From: G020348385 sp964410125
Lineage (GTDB): Bacteria; Acidobacteriota; Aminicenantia; Aminicenantales; Aminicenantaceae
DNA length: 64,000 bases
Direction of reading: 5' to 3'
NCBI GenBank assembly: GCA_964410125.1
Contig: CAYPGQ010000011.1
Coordinates: 1-64,000 of the forward strand
The notes below the pieces were generated by a model that was given only the letters and a program-made list of their open reading frames with translations, searched no databases and had not been told where the DNA came from. Below, one piece after another: positions 33,874 to 41,540 of the stretch; positions within the stretch are counted from its first letter, which is position 1; every line of letters begins with the position of its first letter. Position numbers and translations under genes: made by a program.

Positions 33874-36516
33874 ATGAAGCCATCTAAAAGTCCTTCTCCT
33901 CCTCCGCTGGCGGTTTGGCTGGTCAAGCACCTTGAACGTTATCAGACAGAACATGCCATCATCGATGACATGCGGGAGGTTTTTGCCAGGATATGCAGGG
34001 AACGGAACTTTACTTTAGCCTGCTTCTGGTACTGGGGCCAGTGCCTGGATTCGGTCATCAAAGACATCACATTCAACCTTAAATGGAGGTTTGTCATGCT
34101 AAAAAACTATTTAAAAACGGCCTGGAGAAATCTGAAAATGTACAAAGGGTATTCCTTCATCAATATTGGAGGGCTTGCCGTTGGCATGGCGGCATTCATT
34201 CTGATCATGCTGTTTGTACAGTATGAACTGAGCTATGACAGATACCATAAAAATACAAACAGGATATACAGAGTGATAAGAAAAACACCAGGGCAGGCAT
34301 CCCCTATTACAGCTGAAGCTGCTCCCGGTCCTATGGCTCCTGTGCTGATGGAAGAATATCCCGAAGTTATTTCAGCCGCCAGAATTTTTAGGTGGGGACG
34401 TGGTGAAAAACTATTTTTACACGGGGAGATATGTATTCATGAAACACTTTATTATGCAGACCCTGAGACTTTTGATGTTTTCTCGATTCTCTTCATCGAA
34501 GGCGATCCCAAAACTGCCCTGAATGATCCTTTTTCTATTGTATTATCAAGAAGACTGGCGGAAAAATATTTCAGAAATGAAAATCCCATGGGAAAAGTTC
34601 TGACATTAAAAGAAAACAGTGATTCGAAGGCTGGAGAAAGAAATAATTATATTATTGCCGGAATTATTGAAAACATGCCACAAAATTCTCATTTTATCCT
34701 GGATATGATAGTGCCGTATAAGAACTTGATCCTATCTAATCGTGTGGGGAGAACATGGGAGGGAGGGAATAATCCGCATACTTATTTACTTTTGGACAAG
34801 AGAGCAAATCCTAAAAATCTGGAAAGGAAGCTTTATGAGATTTTAAAAAAGTATAAATACCAGAATTCTGAAAACGCAAATGATTCTCAGGAAAAATATT
34901 TTCTTCAGCCATTGACATCCATTCATCTGAATACCCACGTCATTTCTGATATCACCTCTAATTATGATATCAAGTATATCTATATCTATTCTTCAATAGC
35001 TTTTCTGATTCTCATTGTCGCCTGCATCAATTATATAAATTTGACAACCGCCCGTTCGCTTAAGCGCGGCAAAGAAGTGGGAATTCGAAAAGTCGTGGGC
35101 GCCAAAAAAGCTCAGTTGGTAAAGCAGTTTTTAAGCGAATCCTTCATTCTCATTGTCATATCTCTAACTGTATCGGTTATTCTCGTACTGCTCCTCCTGC
35201 CGTATTATAACAGCATTACAGGAAGACCACTGAGTTTTAATCCTGTTGAAAACACACATTTACTCATGGGATTGGGATTGATCATAGTCTTTGTGGGGCT
35301 CTTTTCTGGAAGTTATCCTGCTTTTTATATTTCTTCTATCAAACCTATCTCCATTTTAAGCGGCAAATTTATCAAAAGCATAAAGGGATTCGGATTAAGA
35401 AATTTTTTAGTCGTTGCCCAGTTTTCGATTACGGCAATATTGATAGTCAGCACTTTTGTTGTCAAAAATCAGCTTAATTTCATTCGAAACAAAGACATGG
35501 GTTACAACAGGGCACAAATTATTGTATTCAACATCGATAAAAACATGGAGTTACGAAACAATATCGAAGCTGCAAAAACAGAATTAGGGAAAAATCCGGA
35601 TATCCTCTCCGTTTGCTGCTCAAGTTCTTTGCCAAATAACATAAGATGGAGACCAAGAGGCCTTCCCGGAAAAAACCCGGGTGAGTTCGTTCCAGCCTTT
35701 GCAGGCATTGTGGATTTTGATTTTGTCGACGTGTATGGAATGGAAATTGTCGAAGGTAGAAATTTTTCAAGGGACTTTCCGTCTGATGCGGAAGGAGCGG
35801 TACTGATAAATGAAATGGCTGCAAAAGCCTGCCGGTGGGATTCTCCCATCGGGAAGGAATTCAGAATTATAGATTGGGATGGCCGAACAGTTAAGATTGT
35901 CGGTATCATAAAAGATTTTCATTCTCATTCACTGCATCAGCCGATAAGTCCCTTATATCTTGGCCTCAGTTCCTCATGGAAAGTTTATCTTTCTATAAAA
36001 ATCAATACGGCCAATATCCCGGAGACAATCGATTACATAGAAAAAACGCTCAAAGAATTCTCCCCGAATTATCCGTATGAATTTCAGTTTTTCGATGACG
36101 TATTCGGAAGAGCGTATGAATCCGAACGAGAAATGGGGAATATTCTCAGCTCTTTTGCATTTTTGTCGATCTTTATCGGATGTTTGGGACTTTTCGGTCT
36201 TGTATCATTCGCCACCGAACAGAGAACCAAGGAGATAGGGATAAGAAAAGTATTGGGAGCTTCGGTTGAAAGCATTATGTCCCTTCTGTTAAAAGATATG
36301 ACAAAATGGGTGCTCGTAGCTAATGTCATCACATGGCCCCTGTCCTATTTTCTTATGCACAAGTGGCTGCAAGATTATGCCTATCGTATTTCTATCTACT
36401 GGTGGATCTTCATGCTGGCCGCTGTTTTTACGTTCGGGATTGCTGTCTTAACAGTATGCTATAAAGTTATCCGGGCCGCCTCTGCCAATCCGGTCGATTC
36501 CCTGCGGTATGAGTGA
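33874..36516 (+). CDS. FtsX/MacB-family orphan permease with prefix domain (P11)
   Basis: 880 residues from the ATG at 33874; the frame is open upstream to 33796 but that part overlaps the PadR gene. Prefix PPPLAVWLVKHLERY...; internal ATG at 34096 (residue 75) with GGAGG at 34085-34089. TM1 GMAAFILIMLFVQYELSYD, ARIFRWGRGEK and TIDYIEKTLKEFSPNYP place the body with P2 and P3. FtsX motifs KEVGIRKVVGAKKAQLV and KEIGIRKVLGASVESI. Ends NPVDSLRYE. Confidence 0.9.
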   Translation: MKPSKSPSPPPLAVWLVKHLERYQTEHAIIDDMREVFARICRERNFTLACFWYWGQCLDSVIKDITFNLKWRFVMLKNYLKTAWRNLKMYKGYSFINIGGLAVGMAAFILIMLFVQYELSYDRYHKNTNRIYRVIRKTPGQASPITAEAAPGPMAPVLMEEYPEVISAARIFRWGRGEKLFLHGEICIHETLYYADPETFDVFSILFIEGDPKTALNDPFSIVLSRRLAEKYFRNENPMGKVLTLKENSDSKAGERNNYIIAGIIENMPQNSHFILDMIVPYKNLILSNRVGRTWEGGNNPHTYLLLDKRANPKNLERKLYEILKKYKYQNSENANDSQEKYFLQPLTSIHLNTHVISDITSNYDIKYIYIYSSIAFLILIVACINYINLTTARSLKRGKEVGIRKVVGAKKAQLVKQFLSESFILIVISLTVSVILVLLLLPYYNSITGRPLSFNPVENTHLLMGLGLIIVFVGLFSGSYPAFYISSIKPISILSGKFIKSIKGFGLRNFLVVAQFSITAILIVSTFVVKNQLNFIRNKDMGYNRAQIIVFNIDKNMELRNNIEAAKTELGKNPDILSVCCSSSLPNNIRWRPRGLPGKNPGEFVPAFAGIVDFDFVDVYGMEIVEGRNFSRDFPSDAEGAVLINEMAAKACRWDSPIGKEFRIIDWDGRTVKIVGIIKDFHSHSLHQPISPLYLGLSSSWKVYLSIKINTANIPETIDYIEKTLKEFSPNYPYEFQFFDDVFGRAYESEREMGNILSSFAFLSIFIGCLGLFGLVSFATEQRTKEIGIRKVLGASVESIMSLLLKDMTKWVLVANVITWPLSYFLMHKWLQDYAYRISIYWWIFMLAAVFTFGIAVLTVCYKVIRAASANPVDSLRYE

Positions 36517-36534
36517 ATATTTGTTTGCACTTTG

Positions 36535-36560
36535 CAACCTTTTTATATAATCTCCGTCTA
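36535..36560 (+). promoter_or_regulatory. shared array promoter element, P12 unit
   Basis: AACCTTTTT at 36535 and GTCTA at 36556 (21 nt), 38 nt before the PadR ATG. No clear palindrome is visible here, unlike the neighbouring units. Confidence 0.5.
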
Positions 36561-36593
36561 TATCCATTGAAAGGCTTCTTCAAGAGGTGTACG

Positions 36594-36920
36594 ATGAAAT
36601 CACTGACCCAACTGGAGCAGCACATCCTGCTTGCCATTTTTCATTTAAAAGAGAACGCCTACCTGATTACGATCAGGGAGTTCCTTAAAGATAAAACAGG
36701 GAAAAATCATGCCGTCGCCACCATTTATGTTCCGCTTGAGAGGTTAACAAAACTAGGATATCTGGACACAGCATTCGGAGGCCCCTCTCCCAAAGTCGGA
36801 GGAAGATCCATAAAATATTATCATCTCACAAAAGCGGGATTTTGCGTATTGACTGAAATGAAAAATATCAATGACCGGATGTGGCTGAACTTTCCTGAAG
36901 GAATCCCCATTGAAAAATAA
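36594..36920 (+). CDS. PadR-family transcriptional regulator paired with P12
   Basis: 108 residues beginning MKSLTQLEQHILLAI. The longer frame from 36513 is rejected because it runs through the promoter element and lacks homology; AGAGGTG precedes 36594. Recognition region HAVATIYVPLERLTKLGYL, wing VGGRSIKYYHLT. Its end overlaps the P12 TTG start by 11 nt. Confidence 0.9.
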   Translation: MKSLTQLEQHILLAIFHLKENAYLITIREFLKDKTGKNHAVATIYVPLERLTKLGYLDTAFGGPSPKVGGRSIKYYHLTKAGFCVLTEMKNINDRMWLNFPEGIPIEK

Positions 36921-39558
36921 AACAAAAGATGCTGCAAAGCTGCAAATCCCGGACATTGCCGGATTCATCCTGAAGGCTCTTATTCCAAAATATGACTTTA
37001 AATACACAATCGGTGTCTACGAGCAATCCTATATGGACATCAAGAGGCATAAAGAAAAACTCTCAGCCCATCTCTGGTTATTTTTTCAACTATGTCTAGC
37101 TGTACCTGCGTTTCTAAAAATAAAATTTAACGGAGGTATGATTATGATTAAGAATTATCTAAAAGTTGCCATCCGAAACATGAAAAGACACAAGATATAC
37201 GCATCGATCAATATTGCCGGCCTCACTGTGGGAATATCCTGTTTTATGCTGCTTATACTCTACGTGCAGTATGAGAGGAGCTTTGATGCCTTTCATGAAA
37301 AAGCCGATAGAATATACAGGATTATTCGCAAACAACCGGGCATTAAATTCAGAGGTAAGGAATTTCAGGCCCAAACACCCGGTCTCCTTGCCCAAACCTT
37401 AGCAGAAGAATACCCGGAAGTGGATCAGGCGACAAAGCTAGGCCTTTATTTTCAAGAATTGCAGCTCACCCATGGAAATCAATCATTTTATGAAAATGGA
37501 ATATCTGCCGATAAAAATTTCTTCAAGGTTTTTTCTTTTACATTGTTAAGAGGGAATCCGGAAACAGCATTGGCAGAACCTTCTACAATCGTACTCACAG
37601 AAAAACTGGCCGAAAAGTATTTCGGCACCGAAGAACCGCTGGGAAAAACGATCCGGTTAAATGATGAATATGATGCAAAGGTTACGGGAATAATAGAGAA
37701 AATACCTGGAAATTCTCATTTACAATTTGACTACATCATTTCCCTTATTTCCCTGAAGCTCATTCAAGGAGATAACAATTATCTTGTCAGGTGGGATACC
37801 CCAAACAATTTTCAAACATACGTCACACTTCACAAAGACGCGGACTACAAAGAGCTGGAGGAGAAATTTCCCGGGTTTGTTCAAAGATATCTCGGTGATC
37901 TTGAGCGGAATCAAAAACGTCAAATGGAAATTTATTTTCTCCAGCCCTTGAAAAGCATTCATTTGGATTCACGTGTCGAAGACGCCTTTTCTGCGAATAG
38001 CAGTAAGACAAATATCTATGTTTTCACCATCATCGCTTCTTTCATTCTTCTCATCGCCTGCATCAATTATGTGAACCTCACGACCGCCCGTGCGTCAAGA
38101 AGGTCGAAAGAGATAGGGATAAGGAAAGTCGTGGGGGCCTTTCGGCATCAATTGCTAAAGCAGTTTTTATTCGAGTCGGTCATTCTCACAATTTTGGCCT
38201 TCTCTGCGGCGGTTCTGATTGTTTTATTCATTCTGCCTGTGTTTAACTCATTCATCGATCGAGAAATCACCATCCATTTTTTAAAGGACCCGCATGTTAT
38301 GTTGAGTTTGATGGCTTTGCTCGGATTAACGGCCATTTTGTCAGGGCTGTATCCATCTGTGGCGATTTCATCCTTTCAGCCGATTGAAATTTTGAAAGGG
38401 CCAGGTTATTCACCCTCAAAAAAATCCCGATTGAGAAACTCCCTGGTTGTTTTCCAATTTTGCATTTCGATTCTTCTGCTTCTAGGAACTGTTGTCATTG
38501 TTAACCAGTTGAATTTTATCCGAAACAAAGAGATGGGATTCAATCGGGATAACATCCTCGTCGCCACCATCAGAGATAGCCGGATTCTAAAAAGCTATTC
38601 TTCCATTAAAAATGACTTCCTTCAACATCCCAATATATCCAGAGTCACCAAGTCCATTGATCTGCCGATCACCCGGGGGAGTATAGGTGATGTGATTGTA
38701 GAAGGCACAAATACTATTCCGGGATATGAGTTTAAACCTTATATCATGTATGTCGGCCATGACTTTTTGAATGTATTTGGAATCGATCTTGTTGCAGGCA
38801 GAAATTTTTCAACGGAATTCACAAATGAATCCGCAAATTCTGTCATCATCAATGAGACCGCCGCAAGAATGTTAGGATGGGAGAATCCGATTGGCAAGGA
38901 GTGCAGGACATGGCCTGCTGAGGAGAATGGTAAAATTATTGGCGTTGTGAAGGATTTTCATTTTCATTCGCTCTACAGCCAAATTGCTCCTCTTATCGTG
39001 ACCTGCATCCCTTCACATTATGGCAATTACTTGAGTTTCAAACTCGGCTCAGGCGATGTCGAAAGAACGATCGCTTTTATCAAAAAGACCTTAAAATCAT
39101 TTGGGTCAACTCGTCCCCTTGAATATTTCTTTTTTGATGATACATTTGACAGCATGTATAGATCCGAACAAAAACTTGGAGCCGCTTTTAATTATTTCTC
39201 AGCTCTGGCCATATTTATTGCATGCCTTGGACTCTTCGGGCTCGCCTCGTATACTGCAGAGGCACGCACAAAGGAAATCGGAATTAGGAAGGTATTGGGA
39301 GCATCTGCCTCCAAGATAATCTTTTTACTTTCTGGTAAATTTGCATTGTATATTCTTTTCGCAAATATCATCGCATTACCATTAGCTTATTATGCTTCTT
39401 TAAAATGGCTTGAAAATTTTGCATACAAAACATCAGTTCCCATATGGATATTTCTGCTCCCGGCAGCCATCTCGTTTATTCTCTCTTTCCTTACGGTGAG
39501 TTTCCAAACGATCAAAGCCGCCACAGCTAATCCGGTCGATTCGCTGCGGTATGAATAA
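36910..39558 (+). CDS. FtsX/MacB-family orphan permease with prefix domain (P12)
   Basis: 882 residues from a TTG start overlapping the PadR end; a start a few codons later cannot be excluded. The prefix is the most divergent (IPDIAGFILKALIPKYDF). Internal ATGs at 37138 and 37144 follow GGAGG at 37132-37136. FtsX motifs KEIGIRKVVGAFRHQLL and KEIGIRKVLGASASKI; DFHFHSLYSQIAPL. Body related to P10. Ends NPVDSLRYE with a TAA stop. Last member of the array. Confidence 0.9.
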   Translation: MKNKTKDAAKLQIPDIAGFILKALIPKYDFKYTIGVYEQSYMDIKRHKEKLSAHLWLFFQLCLAVPAFLKIKFNGGMIMIKNYLKVAIRNMKRHKIYASINIAGLTVGISCFMLLILYVQYERSFDAFHEKADRIYRIIRKQPGIKFRGKEFQAQTPGLLAQTLAEEYPEVDQATKLGLYFQELQLTHGNQSFYENGISADKNFFKVFSFTLLRGNPETALAEPSTIVLTEKLAEKYFGTEEPLGKTIRLNDEYDAKVTGIIEKIPGNSHLQFDYIISLISLKLIQGDNNYLVRWDTPNNFQTYVTLHKDADYKELEEKFPGFVQRYLGDLERNQKRQMEIYFLQPLKSIHLDSRVEDAFSANSSKTNIYVFTIIASFILLIACINYVNLTTARASRRSKEIGIRKVVGAFRHQLLKQFLFESVILTILAFSAAVLIVLFILPVFNSFIDREITIHFLKDPHVMLSLMALLGLTAILSGLYPSVAISSFQPIEILKGPGYSPSKKSRLRNSLVVFQFCISILLLLGTVVIVNQLNFIRNKEMGFNRDNILVATIRDSRILKSYSSIKNDFLQHPNISRVTKSIDLPITRGSIGDVIVEGTNTIPGYEFKPYIMYVGHDFLNVFGIDLVAGRNFSTEFTNESANSVIINETAARMLGWENPIGKECRTWPAEENGKIIGVVKDFHFHSLYSQIAPLIVTCIPSHYGNYLSFKLGSGDVERTIAFIKKTLKSFGSTRPLEYFFFDDTFDSMYRSEQKLGAAFNYFSALAIFIACLGLFGLASYTAEARTKEIGIRKVLGASASKIIFLLSGKFALYILFANIIALPLAYYASLKWLENFAYKTSVPIWIFLLPAAISFILSFLTVSFQTIKAATANPVDSLRYE

Positions 39559-39629
39559 GATACTGGATATTTCGCCTGGAATACATCATTTTGTTTAAAA
39601 TCCAAATGTGATAAAGTAAACCTGTTTCC

Positions 39630-40424
39630 ATGAAGCAAAAATTAACCGCTATCATCCCCTGTAAAAACGAAGAGTTGAATATCCGGCCTTGTATAGAATC
39701 CCTGTTGGATATTTCTGATGAGATCATTGTTGCAGATTCAGGGTCTACGGATAGAACCATGGAAATTGCCAGGGAATACAATTGCCATATTATAGAAAGG
39801 GAATACGTTTATTCAGCCGATTTCAAGAACTGGGCAATTCCTAAGGCTAATCATGACTGGGTTTTGATCGTGGATGCGGATGAGAGAGTAACTCCTGAGC
39901 TTGCAGAAGAAATTAAACAGGAACTGCATGGAACCCATCAACAAGATGGCTATATCATCTACAGAAGAAATTATATTTTCGGGCATGTGGTCAAACGCAG
40001 CGGTTGGGGAACCGACAATGTGCTCAGGCTTTTCAAGCGGGATTTATCTCGATACAAAGACATGAAAGTCCACTCAGAAATTGTGGTTGAGACCGGCCGT
40101 GTGGGAAAGCTTAAAGGAAAGCTGGAGCATTTCACGTATTGGAATTTTGGGCAGGTCATAAAAAAGCACGGAAGATATGCCACATGGGCGGCAGAAGAAC
40201 TCAGAGATAAGGGAGTCAAATCCGGATTTTTACATATGACTTTCCTTCCCATGTGGAGATTTTTCAGGCAGTACGTCATCCAGCGTGGATTTTTGGATGG
40301 GATTCCAGGCCTTATAGTCTGCACCATTTCTATGTACTATGTATTCCTCAAGTACGCAAAACTTTGGGCCATGCAGCATGGATTAAAGCAGCCAAATCCA
40401 GAGAAAAACAGGAAGGCGGGATAG
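39630..40424 (+). CDS. family 2 glycosyltransferase (WaaE/KdtX-like)
   Basis: 264 residues. GT-A fold signature: IIPCKNEELNIRPCIESL, IIVADSGSTDRT and the metal-binding VLIVDADERVTPEL, with HSEI and WNFGQVIKKHGRYATWAA further on as in LPS core glucosyltransferases of the WaaE type. A hydrophobic stretch near residues 222-245 suggests membrane association. It is 71 bp after P12 and ends 1 bp from the convergent GT9 gene. Likely adds a sugar in lipopolysaccharide or another envelope glycan; the acceptor cannot be told. Confidence 0.88.
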   Translation: MKQKLTAIIPCKNEELNIRPCIESLLDISDEIIVADSGSTDRTMEIAREYNCHIIEREYVYSADFKNWAIPKANHDWVLIVDADERVTPELAEEIKQELHGTHQQDGYIIYRRNYIFGHVVKRSGWGTDNVLRLFKRDLSRYKDMKVHSEIVVETGRVGKLKGKLEHFTYWNFGQVIKKHGRYATWAAEELRDKGVKSGFLHMTFLPMWRFFRQYVIQRGFLDGIPGLIVCTISMYYVFLKYAKLWAMQHGLKQPNPEKNRKAG

Positions 40425-40425
40425 T

Positions 40426-41418
40426 TCAGAATTTTTTTATAGCCTGATACACTTCAGATACTTTTATTCCCGTCATGCATTTGACTTCATCAAACTTGCA
40501 AAATTTTTGATGGCAAGGGATGCAATCCAAATCCAATTGGATGATTGTCACATTCTCGTTTCTATAGGGACCGCTGATTTCCGGAATATTGGGACCGTAA
40601 AGCGCAACAATGGGGGTATTAGTCAGGGAGGCTAGATGAAGTGGGCCTGAGTCGGCCCCGAAATAGACATCCGAGTGTGCTATCACAAAGAGTATCTCTC
40701 TAATCGAGAGTTTCCCGGTGAGGTCATGTATATTATAAAGGTCTTTTAGATATTTGCCTCTTTTTTCTTCCTCTTCCCCCTTCCCGATCAGAAAAATATT
40801 ATAATTTTCTTGACTCAACAGTTTAATCAGAGAGGAGAATTTTTCGATTCCCCAATCCCTGTATCTTTTTTTTGCACCGATATGTATGACGATTTTTTTA
40901 TTGAGTTCCACGATTTTTGTAATTTTATTGGAAACATGCTCGTTGCTGATTTTAATTTCTGGATAAACTGGTATTTCTTGGGTATCGATGCCCAGAGGAG
41001 TTAAAAGCCTTGCCTGGTTTTCCACCGAGTGTGAGTTGAGATTTTCAGATCTTCTTGGCACCAGTTGGTAGTAGGCCCAATTTCTGTTAGGAGTTCGGTA
41101 GCCTATTCTGTTTTTTGCACCCGAGAGGAACGTCAAAAGAGCGCTCCTTGGGCCAGAGTGAAAATCTATTACCGTTTGAATCCCTAATTTTTTAATATTT
41201 TTCCTGAACCGAATAATCTCTTTTATCCCCATCCGGTCAGGAACGGTTAAAACCTCGTTTATGCCTGGAATGATCTCAGCCACTTCTTGAAATCTTTCTT
41301 CAGCTAAGTAATAGATTTCACTTTCTGGATAATTTGTTTTATAGAGTTGGACAGCCGGAATGGTTAATACGATATCTCCCAGCAATCTCAGTCGGATGAA
41401 GAGAATCTTTTTTTTCAT
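40426..41418 (-). CDS. family 9 glycosyltransferase (ADP-heptose:LPS heptosyltransferase-like)
   Basis: 330 residues. N-terminal KILFIRLRLLGDIVLTIPAV is the GT9 signature; the C-terminal domain has HIGAKKRYRDWGIEKFSSLI and YFGADSGPLHLASLTNTPIVALYGP, the nucleotide-sugar binding region. Members transfer heptose or related sugars to lipid A core on the cytosolic face of the inner membrane. It is convergent with the GT2 gene, and together they suggest an outer membrane with LPS. Confidence 0.9.
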   Translation of the reverse strand: MKKKILFIRLRLLGDIVLTIPAVQLYKTNYPESEIYYLAEERFQEVAEIIPGINEVLTVPDRMGIKEIIRFRKNIKKLGIQTVIDFHSGPRSALLTFLSGAKNRIGYRTPNRNWAYYQLVPRRSENLNSHSVENQARLLTPLGIDTQEIPVYPEIKISNEHVSNKITKIVELNKKIVIHIGAKKRYRDWGIEKFSSLIKLLSQENYNIFLIGKGEEEEKRGKYLKDLYNIHDLTGKLSIREILFVIAHSDVYFGADSGPLHLASLTNTPIVALYGPNIPEISGPYRNENVTIIQLDLDCIPCHQKFCKFDEVKCMTGIKVSEVYQAIKKF

Positions 41419-41493
41419 CGATTTTGATAACTTTTATGAATGAGGAAATTCTCTCATGATATATTATTCCTGTCAATTTCAAGCTGAGTCTGA

Positions 41494-41521
41494 TTGACTT
41501 CGTTTCTTGCTTTGGTATATA
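41494..41521 (+). promoter_or_regulatory. putative promoter of the outer-membrane barrel gene
   Basis: TTGACT (41494-41499), 16-bp spacer, TATATA (41516-41521), ending 19 bp before the ATG. No Shine-Dalgarno is visible before that ATG, so the transcript would have a very short leader. Confidence 0.45.
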
Positions 41522-41540
41522 GTTTTTTCCATTAATTCTT

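Noticed and set aside
36513..36593. 27-codon N-terminal extension of the PadR paired with P12
   Set aside because: Runs through the shared promoter element and is not homologous to any paralogue.
1196..39558. CRISPR or integron-like interpretation of the regularly spaced repeats in the array
   Set aside because: The repeats are whole paralogous genes with conserved ends about 3 kb apart, not short repeats with spacers; no cas or integrase gene is present.
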